Shown: one piece after another, positions 7,961 to 16,495 of the stretch
How positions within the stretch are numbered: position 1 is the first letter of the stretch
How the letters are laid out: every line of letters starts with the position of its first letter
Assembly (NCBI GenBank): GCA_015062385.1
Contig: SUUT01000002.1
Span: forward strand, 64,465-128,464
DNA: 64,000 nucleotides
Reading direction: 5' to 3'
Source: Alphaproteobacteria bacterium
GTDB lineage: Bacteria > Pseudomonadota > Alphaproteobacteria > CAAHEQ01 > UBA3637
Notes under the pieces: model-generated
Database searches by the model: none
Seen by the model: the letters and a program-made list of their open reading frames with translations, nothing else
What the model was told of the DNA's origin: nothing
Position numbers and translations under genes: made by a program

Positions 7961-9496
7961 TTATTCTTGAATTAACAATGATTGACCAGACATTTCTGAG
8001 GGTTGTTTTAAATGAAGTAAATCCAACAACGTTGGAGCAACGTCACATAAACGCCCCTCTTTTAATCCGACAACAGTTTGCGGTGCATTTACCAAAACAG
8101 CCTGTACCGGCGTGTTTGTATGGGCCGTATAAGGAGCCCCGGTTGCTTCGTCAACCATGCGTTCGGCATTTCCGTGATCGGCAGTTACAAAAACAATACC
8201 ATCTTTTTCTTTAACGGCATTGATAACCCGACCCAAACAGGAATCAACGGCTTCAACAGCTTTGATAGCGGCGGATAAAATGCCTGTATGTCCGACCATA
8301 TCTCCGTTAGCGTAGTTGACAATAATTACGTCAAAAGAATCATTTTCAATGGCTTCAACCAATTTATCTGTTACTTCATATGCAGACATTTCCGGTTTTA
8401 AATCGTATGTTGCCACTTTGGGAGAGGCGATTAAAATCCGTTCTTCACCAGGGAATAATGTTTCTTTTCCGCCATTAAAAAAGAATGTGACATGTGCATA
8501 TTTTTCCGTTTCGGCAATCCGTAATTGTTTTAAACCGGCATTTGATACAACTTCTCCGAAAATATTTACTAAGTCTTCCGGCGGAAACAATACTTTTAAC
8601 CATTGATTATGTTCCGTAGAATATTCAGTCATAGCAACGGCGGAGGCAAAATGAACTATGCGTGAACGGGTACTTAATGAAAAATCCGGTTGTAATAGAA
8701 TACGGGTAATTTCACGGGCTCTGTCAGAACGGTAATTGGCCATAATAATTCCGTCTCCATCTTGCATCCCTTGATAATCGCCGATAACACTTGGAATAAT
8801 AAATTCATCATATACTTTATTATCATATGAACTGGAAATAGCTTCATTTGCCGTATTAAAGTGTGGCCCTTTGGCATTAACAAGAGCTTCATAAGCCAGC
8901 TCAATACGTTCCCAGCGATTATCACGATCCATTGCATAATAACGACCGGAAACGGTTGCAAGTTTAACATATGGCATGTTGGCAATGGCTTTTTCTAAAT
9001 CGGAAATAAAACCTCGGGCAGAATCCGGAGCCGTATCCCGTCCGTCTGTAAATCCGTGAATGGCTACCGGAATTTGAGCCTGATTTAAAATAGAAGCTAA
9101 TGCAATAATATGTGATTGCTGTGCATGTACACCACCTGTACCGAGTAATCCCATTAAATGACAGGTTCCTTTTGTTTCTTTTAAAGATGAAATCAGGTCT
9201 GTTAATACCGGATTTGTATCCAATGTATGACTTTCAATGGCTTGATCAATACGGGGCAAATCCTGCATAACAATCCGTCCGGCTCCCAAATTGGTATGTC
9301 CGACTTCGGAATTACCCATTTGACCATTAGGTAAACCGACATCTAAACCGGATGTTTTTAACATTGTTGTCGGATATTCTTTAATTAACCGATGCCAAAC
9401 AGGTGTATTACCCATTTCGATAGCATTGTTTTCTTTTTGATCACGGAATCCCCATCCGTCTAAAATACAAAGTACAACCGGTTTCTGACGTTTCAT
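7961..9496 (-). CDS. gpmI: 2,3-bisphosphoglycerate-independent phosphoglycerate mutase
   Basis: A 511-residue enzyme, the usual family length. It interconverts 3- and 2-phosphoglycerate in glycolysis using two Mn ions. Recognisable signatures include the metal-binding N-terminus VVLCILDGWGF, the catalytic serine in MGNSEVGHTNLGAGR, GTGGVHAQQSH, GFTDGRDTAP, and the C-terminal metal site VFVTADHGNAERM. The start ATG has AAAGGA upstream. It is the first gene of a two-gene unit with envC (12-base gap to its TTG start). Confidence 0.96.
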   Translation of the reverse strand: MKRQKPVVLCILDGWGFRDQKENNAIEMGNTPVWHRLIKEYPTTMLKTSGLDVGLPNGQMGNSEVGHTNLGAGRIVMQDLPRIDQAIESHTLDTNPVLTDLISSLKETKGTCHLMGLLGTGGVHAQQSHIIALASILNQAQIPVAIHGFTDGRDTAPDSARGFISDLEKAIANMPYVKLATVSGRYYAMDRDNRWERIELAYEALVNAKGPHFNTANEAISSSYDNKVYDEFIIPSVIGDYQGMQDGDGIIMANYRSDRAREITRILLQPDFSLSTRSRIVHFASAVAMTEYSTEHNQWLKVLFPPEDLVNIFGEVVSNAGLKQLRIAETEKYAHVTFFFNGGKETLFPGEERILIASPKVATYDLKPEMSAYEVTDKLVEAIENDSFDVIIVNYANGDMVGHTGILSAAIKAVEAVDSCLGRVINAVKEKDGIVFVTADHGNAERMVDEATGAPYTAHTNTPVQAVLVNAPQTVVGLKEGRLCDVAPTLLDLLHLKQPSEMSGQSLLIQE

Positions 9497-9607
9497 ATCT
9501 GTTTCCTTTCATAAAAAAAATAATAATAACTTTACCGTTTAAAAACGGCGTCTGATTACAGATAGGGGCATTATAAAATAATTTTTACAAAAAGTGTAAT
9601 ATTTTTT

Positions 9608-9635
9608 TTGTATTTTTGAAAAAAAAAGGTATAAT
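9608..9635 (+). promoter_or_regulatory. candidate promoter of the histidine kinase gene
   Basis: TTGTAT (9608-9613), a 16-base A/T-rich spacer and a perfect TATAAT (9630-9635) lie 30 bases upstream of the GTG start at 9666. Confidence 0.55.
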
Positions 9636-9665
9636 CAATTATAATCAGCTCAAAAGGAGGGGTTC

Positions 9666-10631
9666 GTGTTAAGACAACAGGCAATAAAAAATTGGTTTTT
9701 ATCCGTTGCGGTCTTTTTATTTTGCACTGTCAGTGGTATTATCTTAAGAGAAACAACCATGATAGATCCCTTTTGGGCATATATATGCATTTTTTTGGGA
9801 TTTATCCCTGCTTCCATCGGTTCATATCAACTGTCATTGGCAAAGCGGTATAGTTTGGCTCAGGCTGTTCGAATGAAAACAAAAGCGTTATCACAAGAAT
9901 TGGAAAAATCTGAACGAACCAAAGAAGCACAATTAGCTTTTCTAGCCCACATGAGTCATGAATTTCGCACGCCGTTAAATGCCATTATGGGATTTTCCGC
10001 AACAATGAGTCAGGAGGCATTCGGACCGATTAAAACGCCGATTTATAAGGAATATGCCGATTGTATTTATAAAAGTGGAGCTCATTTGTTAACGATTGTT
10101 AACGATATTTTGGATTTTATTAAATTAGAAACACAACAGGCAAAATTAAGATGTGATTGGATAAATGTGCAAGATGTTGTTAATGAGGTTATACAAATTA
10201 TTGCCGGATATCCTAATTATGATAAACGAATCGTAACGCTTGCTGATTTGTCAAAATGTCCGCGTTTATATATTGATAATCGTTTGATTAGACAAGTTTT
10301 ATTAAATATTTTTTCCAATGCCGTTAAATTTACGCCGGATAATGGACAAATTACTCTAAAATATACACATACGGATAAAGGAGAGTTTGTTTTATCTGTT
10401 TCTGATAACGGAATAGGGATTGCCCCTAATCAAATTCCATTGGTATTACGTCCGTTTACTCAGTTGGAAAATTCAATGACCCGTAAATACGCAGGAACCG
10501 GATTGGGTGTGCCATTGAGTGCTCAAATTATGAAATTACATAATGGGGAATTAAAGATAGAAAGTGTTTTAAAAAAAGGAACAACAATTCATCTTGTTTT
10601 TCCGGAAACAAGTGTTGAAAAAAACACTTAA
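9666..10631 (+). CDS. membrane-bound sensor histidine kinase (HisKA + HATPase_c)
   Basis: A 321-residue orphan kinase starting at GTG, with GGAGGGG placed correctly upstream. Two membrane helices (~10-28 and ~35-56) with almost no periplasmic loop precede a coiled linker. The HisKA domain has the H-box AHMSHEFRTPLNAI (phospho-acceptor His ~98). The HATPase domain shows the N-box NIFSNAVKFTP, G1 VSDNGIGIAP and G2 AGTGLGVPLS. The H-box and HATPase style resemble the alphaproteobacterial PleC/DivJ group, but that is inference. No sensor domain, receiver or response-regulator gene lies nearby. The signal is probably sensed in or near the membrane. Confidence 0.9.
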   Translation: MLRQQAIKNWFLSVAVFLFCTVSGIILRETTMIDPFWAYICIFLGFIPASIGSYQLSLAKRYSLAQAVRMKTKALSQELEKSERTKEAQLAFLAHMSHEFRTPLNAIMGFSATMSQEAFGPIKTPIYKEYADCIYKSGAHLLTIVNDILDFIKLETQQAKLRCDWINVQDVVNEVIQIIAGYPNYDKRIVTLADLSKCPRLYIDNRLIRQVLLNIFSNAVKFTPDNGQITLKYTHTDKGEFVLSVSDNGIGIAPNQIPLVLRPFTQLENSMTRKYAGTGLGVPLSAQIMKLHNGELKIESVLKKGTTIHLVFPETSVEKNT

Positions 10632-10705
10632 CGGAAAGGATTGACTTTTTTATAAAATCAGCTACAATAAAAAACAGTTTTATGTTAAAATAAAGGAATA
10701 ATACA

Positions 10706-12004
10706 ATGACACAACATAAAAAACCGGAACTACTTTTACCGGCAGGGTCTTTAAATCGTTTAAAAACAGCTTTTTTATACGGGGCAGATGCCGTTTATGC
10801 CGGTATGCCGGGTGTTTGTTTAAGAAATAAAATTTCATTTACTCCCGAAGAAATGAAAGAAGGGATTTTATATGCCCATTCAATCGGCAAAAAAGTTTAT
10901 TTAACGGTTAATCTGTTTACACATAATCACGATGTACCACGGGTTGAATCTTTTATTGAATTGTTAAAAGAGTTAAATCCGGATGGTGTTATTGTCGCTG
11001 ACCCCGGTGTTTTTGCCGAAATTAAAAAACAAATTCCAACTTTGCCATTACATATATCAACACAGGCAAATGTTTGTTCATATATTACGGTTAATTTTTG
11101 GAAAGAGCAGGGGGCTTCTTTATGTGTATTGGGACGGGAAGTCCCTCTGCCGGAAATTAAAGAAATACGCAAAAAATGTCCGGATATTCGTTTAGAAACA
11201 TTTGTTCATGGGGCATTATGTGTCAGTTATTCGGGACGGTGCTTGCTTTCAAACTTTATGACAGGTCGTAGTGCTAATAAAGGAAATTGTGCCCATTCTT
11301 GTCGTTGGCGTTATAAATTATATGAAACAAAAGAAACCGAAAGAGTAAATGACGAACATACCTATTACATTGAAGAAGAAACACGCCCACACGAGTTAAT
11401 GCGAATTGATGAAGATGAACATGGTACATATATTATGAATTCCCGTGATTTGTGTTGGTTGCCTCGTTTGCCGGATTTATTGCCAATAGGAATTGATTCG
11501 TTTAAAATTGAAGGACGTAATAAATCAGAATACTATGCAGCCATTACGGCTCGCACATATCGACAGGCCATAGATGATTGGTTTGAAAATCCCCACAACT
11601 GGGATGCCGAAAAATACATGTCCGAAATAATGACTTTACAATCAAGAGGTTATACATTGGGATTTTTAGATGGCAATGCCGGACCGGAAGCACATAATTA
11701 CGATGTTTCGGCAAGTGCCGGCGGATGGCGTTATGCTGGTTTGGTTCGGGGAACAAATAATAATCGATTGATTATGGAAGTGAAACACAAAATTATCAAA
11801 GGAATGGAATTAGAGTTTTTATCACCTCATCAATTTGAACCAATTCGGATAACGGTAGATACGTTTTATGATGCCCGTACCGGAAATGTTGTAGATGAGT
11901 TGTCATCCGGTCATTTGGGACAGGCTATTGAAATTCCCGTTTCGGCAGAAATTTTATCAAAATTACCGCCATTAAGTGTTGTCAGAACAAAAATTCAGGA
12001 ATAG
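10706..12004 (+). CDS. peptidase U32 family protein (TrhP/YegQ-like tRNA hydroxylation)
   Basis: A 432-residue U32-family protein. The N-terminal TIM-barrel-like region starts with PELLLPAGSLNRLKTAFLYG. The family signature is present as ETFVHGALCVSYSGRCLLS, followed by GNCAHSCRWRYKL; these cysteines are the set expected to bind an iron-sulfur cluster. The C-terminal beta domain follows (GMELEFLSP). Length and architecture match YegQ/TrhP, which with prephenate-derived chemistry hydroxylates U34 of tRNAs; older annotations call these collagenase-like peptidases. RlhA is longer, so TrhP is preferred. RBS AAAGGA is seen. It stands alone, with a convergent ankyrin gene downstream. Confidence 0.85.
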   Translation: MTQHKKPELLLPAGSLNRLKTAFLYGADAVYAGMPGVCLRNKISFTPEEMKEGILYAHSIGKKVYLTVNLFTHNHDVPRVESFIELLKELNPDGVIVADPGVFAEIKKQIPTLPLHISTQANVCSYITVNFWKEQGASLCVLGREVPLPEIKEIRKKCPDIRLETFVHGALCVSYSGRCLLSNFMTGRSANKGNCAHSCRWRYKLYETKETERVNDEHTYYIEEETRPHELMRIDEDEHGTYIMNSRDLCWLPRLPDLLPIGIDSFKIEGRNKSEYYAAITARTYRQAIDDWFENPHNWDAEKYMSEIMTLQSRGYTLGFLDGNAGPEAHNYDVSASAGGWRYAGLVRGTNNNRLIMEVKHKIIKGMELEFLSPHQFEPIRITVDTFYDARTGNVVDELSSGHLGQAIEIPVSAEILSKLPPLSVVRTKIQE

Positions 12005-12025
12005 ATGTAAAATTTTGAAAAAAAA

Positions 12026-12048
12026 CTCCGTCAATTTTATTGGCGGAG
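12026..12048 (-). terminator. rho-independent terminator
   Basis: CTCCGTCAAT and ATTGGCGGAG form a 10-bp stem with one G-U pair. On the minus strand it is followed by a run of eight T. It terminates the ankyrin gene at 12085 and lies between convergent genes. Confidence 0.8.
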
Positions 12049-12084
12049 GGATAATTTATGAAAAAAATGAATATTTTTTTATTA

Positions 12085-12657
12085 TTAATCACCCATTTGA
12101 CGTTCTTTTTGGCTTTGCGGTATATAGGACGGAATTGATTGAGCTGGAATTTTAACCGGAGAAGGATAAGCTCCCCCAACATAATTTTTTTGTGCATGTT
12201 CCATTTTTGTTGATAAAAAGGAAATAACTTGTTTACAGGATGCTATTTCATTTTCAATATTTATTGTTTGGTGTGAAAATGACGTATATATACCATATAT
12301 TTTATCTAAATTTAATCGGTGTAAATTTTCTTGTGCACATTCAAGAGGTGTTCTGCCAAAAGAGTCTGTTGCAAAAATATCAGCTCCAAATTCTACAAAA
12401 AGTTTAACAGCATCATTCGCTCCACGGGAAGCTAATATATGTATTGCCTTTTTACCAACTGAAAATTGAGCTTCATTAATGTCAATTTTATGTTCTGTAA
12501 TTAATTTTTTATAAAAATCGGCATCATTTAAACCATTTTGAACGGCATAGTAAAAAACATCCTTGGGCAAACACCCGCCTTTTAAGCACATTTCAAACGT
12601 ATAACGACTATATGCTGTTGATAATTTCCAATCTAATTCATTATTATATATATCCAT
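12085..12657 (-). CDS. ankyrin-repeat protein
   Basis: A 190-residue protein without signal peptide; AGAAAGGA precedes the ATG. Its middle contains one clear ankyrin repeat pair: KKAIHILASRGANDAVKLFV, then EFGADIFATDSFGRTPLECA with the usual D-x-x-G-x-TPL core. The first ~60 residues (FEMCLKGGCLPKDVFYYAVQ) may be a degenerate repeat. The last ~50 residues are a proline/serine/glutamine-rich, probably unstructured tail. A partner is not known. A possible promoter (TTGACT at 12708-12713, TATTTT ~18 bases on) lies upstream on the minus strand. It shares no obvious similarity beyond the repeat with the ankyrin protein at 5767. Confidence 0.7.
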   Translation of the reverse strand: MDIYNNELDWKLSTAYSRYTFEMCLKGGCLPKDVFYYAVQNGLNDADFYKKLITEHKIDINEAQFSVGKKAIHILASRGANDAVKLFVEFGADIFATDSFGRTPLECAQENLHRLNLDKIYGIYTSFSHQTINIENEIASCKQVISFLSTKMEHAQKNYVGGAYPSPVKIPAQSIPSYIPQSQKERQMGD

Positions 12658-12755
12658 TTTTTTTCCTTTCTGCGAAAGTAAGTAAAATAATTAAAATCAA
12701 GTTAAAAGTCAAGAAAAAATAAAAAAATGCTTTTATAAATTAATTTTTTTTAATC

Positions 12756-12784
12756 TTGACAGTCATTTGAGGATATGATAAAAT
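12756..12784 (+). promoter_or_regulatory. sigma70-type promoter upstream of the uridine-kinase-like gene
   Basis: TTGACA (12756-12761), a 17-base spacer and TAAAAT (12779-12784). Transcription would start near 12791, leaving a leader of ~130 bases before the ATG at 12920. Confidence 0.75.
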
Positions 12785-12793
12785 GCTTTTGTT

Positions 12794-12859
12794 ATGATAA
12801 AAACATCTCAAAATATCAACAAAAAACGCAAAAATCTTTCTTGGAGAGATCCGGCATAA
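12794..12859 (+). CDS. possible 21-residue leader peptide, nearly leaderless
   Basis: An ATG at 12794, three bases after the predicted transcription start, opens a 21-codon frame (MIKTSQNINKKRKNLSWRDP plus Ala, TAA). No Shine-Dalgarno fits, so it could only be translated as a leaderless message. It is basic, with one Trp. It may be chance, and no known leader-peptide family is recognised. Confidence 0.25.
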   Translation: MIKTSQNINKKRKNLSWRDPA

Positions 12860-12919
12860 CATACCTTTTTTAATATAACGTTTTATTTTGATAATTATAT
12901 TAAGAAAGGATTTTAAAAA

Positions 12920-13636
12920 ATGACTTTATCACACTTGAAATCGACAGAACCGTTTATTCTGTCGGCAACGTCAAAATTATTACTTAGAGAATTGGCTCAT
13001 TTACGCCAGACGGCACAAAACAGACCTGTATTAATCGCTATTTCTGGTGAAAGTGCTGCCGGAAAAACAACGTTCATCAATACATTAAAACGGGTATTGA
13101 AATCGGCAAGTTTTATTGATGCTGATAATTATTTTATTGATTTTTCAAAGAAAATTCAAAAGGCAGGTTCTTTTGCAAATTTGGTAGAACAAGGGTTTGA
13201 AAGTGATGCTCCCAGTTCATTCCAATTACAACAAATGGAGCAGGATTTAAAAACTTTAAAAGAAAATAAAAGTGTCTCAATTCCATTATATGATATGAAA
13301 ACCGGAAAAAGCATTCCTCAGGCACAACCTATACAGCCGAGAACGTTTATATTTGTTGCCGGTATATGCACGTTATACAAACCTGTATCGGATTTATTTG
13401 ATTTTAAAATCTATTTACAGGCGGATGAAAAATTAAGATTTGAACGGTATATGAAACGGGCAAATGAACGTGGGCAAACGGCATCTGAAGCTCAACGACA
13501 ATATGCTTATATATCAGAAATGGCACAAAAATATATTTTGCCTCAACAAAAACAGGCTGATATTATTGTGAAGGGTCGATTGCCAAAACATTATTTGCAA
13601 CAGTTGTTTATACAAACTATTCGATCCATAGCGTAA
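12920..13636 (+). CDS. uridine kinase-family P-loop kinase
   Basis: A 238-residue kinase of the uridine kinase/phosphoribulokinase family. Walker A is AISGESAAGKTTF (~residues 36-48), followed by IDADNYF with the Asp expected to act in catalysis. A middle region reads FESDAPSSFQLQQMEQDL and IPLYDMKTGKS, which matches the substrate-binding block of uridine kinases (D-x-P and Y-D). The lid region has ERYMKRANERGQTASEAQ. True uridine/cytidine kinases salvage nucleosides to NMPs; the exact substrate here is uncertain. RBS AAAGGA precedes the ATG. It is transcribed alone from a consensus-like promoter, with a hairpin after the stop. Confidence 0.8.
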   Translation: MTLSHLKSTEPFILSATSKLLLRELAHLRQTAQNRPVLIAISGESAAGKTTFINTLKRVLKSASFIDADNYFIDFSKKIQKAGSFANLVEQGFESDAPSSFQLQQMEQDLKTLKENKSVSIPLYDMKTGKSIPQAQPIQPRTFIFVAGICTLYKPVSDLFDFKIYLQADEKLRFERYMKRANERGQTASEAQRQYAYISEMAQKYILPQQKQADIIVKGRLPKHYLQQLFIQTIRSIA

Positions 13637-13668
13637 TAATTAAAGTTGTTTAACTAATCAGTTAAAGT

Positions 13669-13707
13669 CCTCTCTCCATTATGATTAAATTCATTTATGG
13701 AGAGGGG
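13669..13707 (+). terminator. hairpin terminator candidate
   Basis: CCTCTCTCCAT pairs with ATGGAGAGGGG (one G-U) over a 17-base loop, followed by ATATATTTG. It lies 30 bases after the uridine-kinase-like gene. The T-run is weak. Confidence 0.5.
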
Positions 13708-13842
13708 ATATATTTGTTCTAGTAAAAATGCTTCTGTATTTTTCCAAAATGATGATAAAGCATTACACCAATCGTCATCAACCCAGTTTAAAGAAAAAAG
13801 ATATATATTTTATAAATTATTGAAAGCATTTAAAGATTTGAT

Positions 13843-14169
13843 TTGAGCATTAAGAATAATAATGATTTTTCGCATGCAAATAGTACACTTTTAAGTAACA
13901 ATTCCGAAGTATATAAATTAACGGAAAGTGCATTGTTAAGTATTCAAAATCTTATTTCTATTCGTAAGGAATCTATGCAAAGTTATAAGGACTGCGGAGA
14001 AATAAACGTTCTTTCTTTAAAAAAAGCCGAGATAGAAGCAAGAAGAGCCTTGATTCGTATGGAAAATTGTTTTATTCAAATGAATGAAAAAGCATTTCAT
14101 CATCTTGAAACAACGCCTTATTCGCAGAAGGTCTTTTTGTCACAAAAACAACAAAGACAGTCTTATTAA
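13843..14169 (+). CDS. hypothetical protein, alpha-helical
   Basis: A frame of up to 108 residues that I do not recognise. It opens with TTG and has no convincing Shine-Dalgarno, so the true start could be a later codon. The translation is Asn/Ser-rich at first, then strongly helical (LTESALLSIQNLISIRKESM, LKKAEIEARRALIRMENC), and ends in a Gln-rich tail. Amino-acid use is protein-like rather than random. It lies alone between the terminator at 13707 and a convergent gene. It may be real or decayed. Confidence 0.35.
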   Translation: MSIKNNNDFSHANSTLLSNNSEVYKLTESALLSIQNLISIRKESMQSYKDCGEINVLSLKKAEIEARRALIRMENCFIQMNEKAFHHLETTPYSQKVFLSQKQQRQSY

Positions 14170-14317
14170 TATTTTAATTTAATATCGTGCTATCAAATAG
14201 TTTTACAGATATCAAAACCTTACCGATATCTATTATACTTTCGGAACATATTATACTGTCCGACAATTTGTGTCAGTTAATTAGCGAAAGCGTCTGTCTT
14301 TATATAATTTAGACTAT

Positions 14318-14986
14318 TTATTCGGTTCGAATGCGTTCTTTTCCTTTTTTGATATAAAGCGTTAACCCAATGATTTCATTCATTTTATCAAATGATAATT
14401 GATCTAGATGCATTTCTAACTCAATTTCACGTAATCTATCAATCATGGCGTTAACACGTGCTTCTAATTCCGCCCGTTCATCCGGACTTAATTTAGATAA
14501 ATTTCGTCTCATTTGAGGTAATTCGGCTTCAATACGGTCTCTTGTTTTTTCTAAATCCTTTAATACATTTACGCCTTCTGTGGTTGCCGTTAATTCAATT
14601 ACTTTGTTATTGACTGCTACTTTTTCACGATACATATCTCGAATGGGATCCATTGGACTGGTTGCGGCATTTTTTAATTTTGCCTGTGTACGGGCAAAAC
14701 TCATAAAAACATTACAGCGATGTAAGTGATTAACTAATTTTTGTGTTGCCGTATAGTTTTTATCTCCGTACTTCATACGTGAAAAGATATCGGCAGCTGT
14801 TTGAAATTCCAACAAAATATCATTCTCAACCGTTTCAATTTGAGATAATTCCGTATCAGTAATTTTTCCGTCTGAAAAAGCTGCTTTTACAAACGAAATC
14901 AAATCACGATAACGGCCTATTATTGGAAAACGTGACTTTTGTAAATATTCCGGAACACTGTTGTTATATTGAGCTTCTTCTGACAT
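14318..14986 (-). CDS. hypothetical coiled-coil protein
   Basis: A 222-residue soluble protein with a strong RBS (AAAGGAGAGG) but no family I recognise. The first half contains FVKAAFSDGKITDTELSQIE, whose DGKITDTE pattern resembles an EF-hand-like or TerB-like acidic loop but is too short to assign. The second half is a charged coiled coil (LEKTRDRIEAELPQMRRNL, ELEARVNAMIDRLREIELEM). No membrane segment is seen. Upstream lies a large inverted repeat (15047-15098). Confidence 0.65.
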   Translation of the reverse strand: MSEEAQYNNSVPEYLQKSRFPIIGRYRDLISFVKAAFSDGKITDTELSQIETVENDILLEFQTAADIFSRMKYGDKNYTATQKLVNHLHRCNVFMSFARTQAKLKNAATSPMDPIRDMYREKVAVNNKVIELTATTEGVNVLKDLEKTRDRIEAELPQMRRNLSKLSPDERAELEARVNAMIDRLREIELEMHLDQLSFDKMNEIIGLTLYIKKGKERIRTE

Positions 14987-15046
14987 AGTTTCCTCTCCTT
15001 TATATATATGTATCTCCCTATCCGATACTAATATACTTCATTTTTT

Positions 15047-15098
15047 TACCCTGTTCAATCATTTTTGTACATAAATACAAAAAAATTTAAACAGGGTA
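15047..15098. repeat. nested inverted repeat
   Basis: TACCCTGTT (15047-15055) pairs with AACAGGGTA (15090-15098). Inside it TTTTTGTA (15062-15069) and TACAAAAA (15076-15083) form a second stem with a 6-base loop. It lies between bcp (stop at 15124) and the gene starting at 14986, both on the minus strand. There is no T-run on the minus strand, so it may be an operator or structured leader rather than a terminator. Confidence 0.45.
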
Positions 15099-15123
15099 GT
15101 AAATTTTTCTTAAAATATATTGG

Positions 15124-15576
15124 TTAAGCTAATTCTTTTAAAACCGTATCCACATGACCGGGAACTTTTATATTTCGCCAAGATTGTGCTATATCTCCGT
15201 TCTCATCCAACAAAAATGTACTACGTTCAATGCCCATATATTTTCGACCGTACATGGATTTTTCTTTCCATACATCAAAGGCTTCACTTAATTTGTGGTC
15301 ACTGTCGGATAATAAAATAAAGTTCAAATTGTGATCTTTTTGAAATTTTTGATGGCTCTTAATATTATCCGGACTAACACCGATAACAGTCGCTTTTCCT
15401 GTTAATCTGTTATAGCTGTCCCGAAATTGACAGGCTTCTGCTGTACATCCGCTTGTGTTGTCTTTGGGATAAAAGTATAATACAACTTTTTTCCCTTTAA
15501 ACGCATCCAGTGAAACATTTATTTCATTGCCATTTTCATCGATTCCTTCAAATTTTTCAGTTAAATATGTCGCCAT
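15124..15576 (-). CDS. bcp: thioredoxin-dependent peroxiredoxin (BCP/PrxQ)
   Basis: A 150-residue PrxQ-type peroxiredoxin that reduces hydroperoxides using thioredoxin. The active site reads NTSGCTAEACQFRD: the peroxidatic Cys sits in the T-x-x-C motif, with the resolving Cys five residues later, as in atypical two-Cys BCP enzymes. Upstream is VVLYFYPKD and downstream VIGVSPDN and RSTFLLDENG, all family landmarks. RBS AAAGGAG precedes the ATG. Thioredoxin itself is encoded at 44493. A peroxidase fits an organism whose oxygen-sensitive NifJ needs protection (inference). Confidence 0.95.
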   Translation of the reverse strand: MATYLTEKFEGIDENGNEINVSLDAFKGKKVVLYFYPKDNTSGCTAEACQFRDSYNRLTGKATVIGVSPDNIKSHQKFQKDHNLNFILLSDSDHKLSEAFDVWKEKSMYGRKYMGIERSTFLLDENGDIAQSWRNIKVPGHVDTVLKELA

Positions 15577-16067
15577 TTTTTTCTCCTTTCAGCCATAAAA
15601 GAGTATAAGAAGACATACAGATAAAATCAAGTATTCTTTTTATGGGGATTTACAAACATTTTTATTGTTGCTTTTTGAATGATATAGAAACATGATGCTT
15701 TCAGTTGTTTCGGACTTTTTTTGTTTTTTGCATTTGTAGGGCTTTTTTATTCCAACAACTTGAGTCCTTGTTGCTCTATCGTCACCCCGTACTCCGATAC
15801 GGGGTCTTGTTGCGATAATGGCAGTACATATTCTCAAAAAAAATAAATAAAAAATAGGGAAAAGAAAAAGTGAACAACAGGAAAAGGGGCATAAACGAAC
15901 GTATAACGATAATAAAGGAGTACGGGGAGGGGATAAGGATAAGGAAAAAGAGGGTATTTAGAGTAAAAATAAACGAAAAAGAGAGGTAAAAAAACAGCAG
16001 GGGATAAACGAGAAGAAAAATACCTGTAAAAAATCGTATAAAATATTGAAAAGAAAGGAAAAAAGAC
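15577..16067. other. non-coding region left of the DGR target
   Basis: No supported gene. It holds a palindrome at 15784-15805 (ACCCCGTA / TACGGGGT) that belongs to the same family as the hairpins inside the 16.7-17.5 kb array, followed by ~240 bases of unusually purine-rich sequence (15838-16066, mostly A and G on the plus strand) that reads open in one minus frame only because of composition. Confidence 0.6.
15784..15805. repeat. solo REP-like palindrome, related to the array hairpins
   Basis: An 8-bp stem ACCCCGTA / TACGGGGT with a CTCCGA loop. In inverse orientation it matches the ACTCCGTG / CACGGAGT hairpin of the tandem array, with paired substitutions in both arms that keep the stem. 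Confidence 0.6.
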
Positions 16068-16096
16068 TTGATTTTTTTGAAGAAAAAGGGTAAATT
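16068..16096 (+). promoter_or_regulatory. candidate promoter of the DGR target gene
   Basis: TTGATT (16068-16073), a 17-base spacer and TAAATT (16091-16096). GGAGG follows before the ATG at 16127. Confidence 0.6.
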
Positions 16097-16126
16097 GAGG
16101 TGTAACCAAAAATAAATGGAGGAAAA

Positions 16127-16495
16127 ATGAAGAAAATATTGTTAGTAATGGCTCTTTCAATGGTGTTGCCAAGTGTGGCTTTGGCTGCTTGTGAGGGGGG
16201 CGAAGAAATTACCGGAAAAAACGGTCAAAAATACTGTGTTAGTAATCAAACGATGAATTGGTGGAGTGCGTTTGCATGGTGTAAAGCAAATGGTCTTCAT
16301 TTGGCAACGTTAGATGAAGCATGTAATAACCAAGCTTGGTCAGGTGGTTGTCCAAATATAAATGTAGGTATAAATAAATGGGCATGGACGGCAATCGCAT
16401 CGGGGGACAGTGCCGCCTATGCCGTTAATCTTCTCCATCGTGGTAATGTGTCCACCTACGCACGCACCGACAACTACTACGCCTTATGTTTATAA
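16127..16495 (+). CDS. secreted C-type-lectin-like DGR target (variable protein)
   Basis: A 122-residue secreted protein. The signal peptide MKKILLVMALSMVLPSVALA is cleaved before ACEGG, leaving ~102 residues. It has the layout of a minimal C-type-lectin fold: MNWWSAFAWCKANG (~43-56) is the typical opening strand/helix, Cys at 52, 66 and 75, then WAWTAIASG and a C-terminal strand ending YYALCL. Its last 31 codons are the variable repeat of the DGR. Compared with the template, residues 99, 104, 105, 109, 111, 112, 115, 117 and 118 have changed, all from AAY or ACA codons, and one Leu codon (102/103) is inserted. RBS GGAGG supports the start. It is convergent to the RT gene. It is much smaller than known DGR targets such as Mtd. 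The ligand is unknown. Confidence 0.88.
   Translation: MKKILLVMALSMVLPSVALAACEGGEEITGKNGQKYCVSNQTMNWWSAFAWCKANGLHLATLDEACNNQAWSGGCPNINVGINKWAWTAIASGDSAAYAVNLLHRGNVSTYARTDNYYALCL

Noticed and set aside
9666..10631. Two-component pair at the histidine kinase
   Set aside because: No receiver-domain gene lies next to it; the following gene is a U32-family protein.
15834..16172. 112-codon minus-strand frame opposite the target promoter
   Set aside because: Phe/Tyr/Pro-rich translation caused by the purine-rich plus strand; overlaps the target start.
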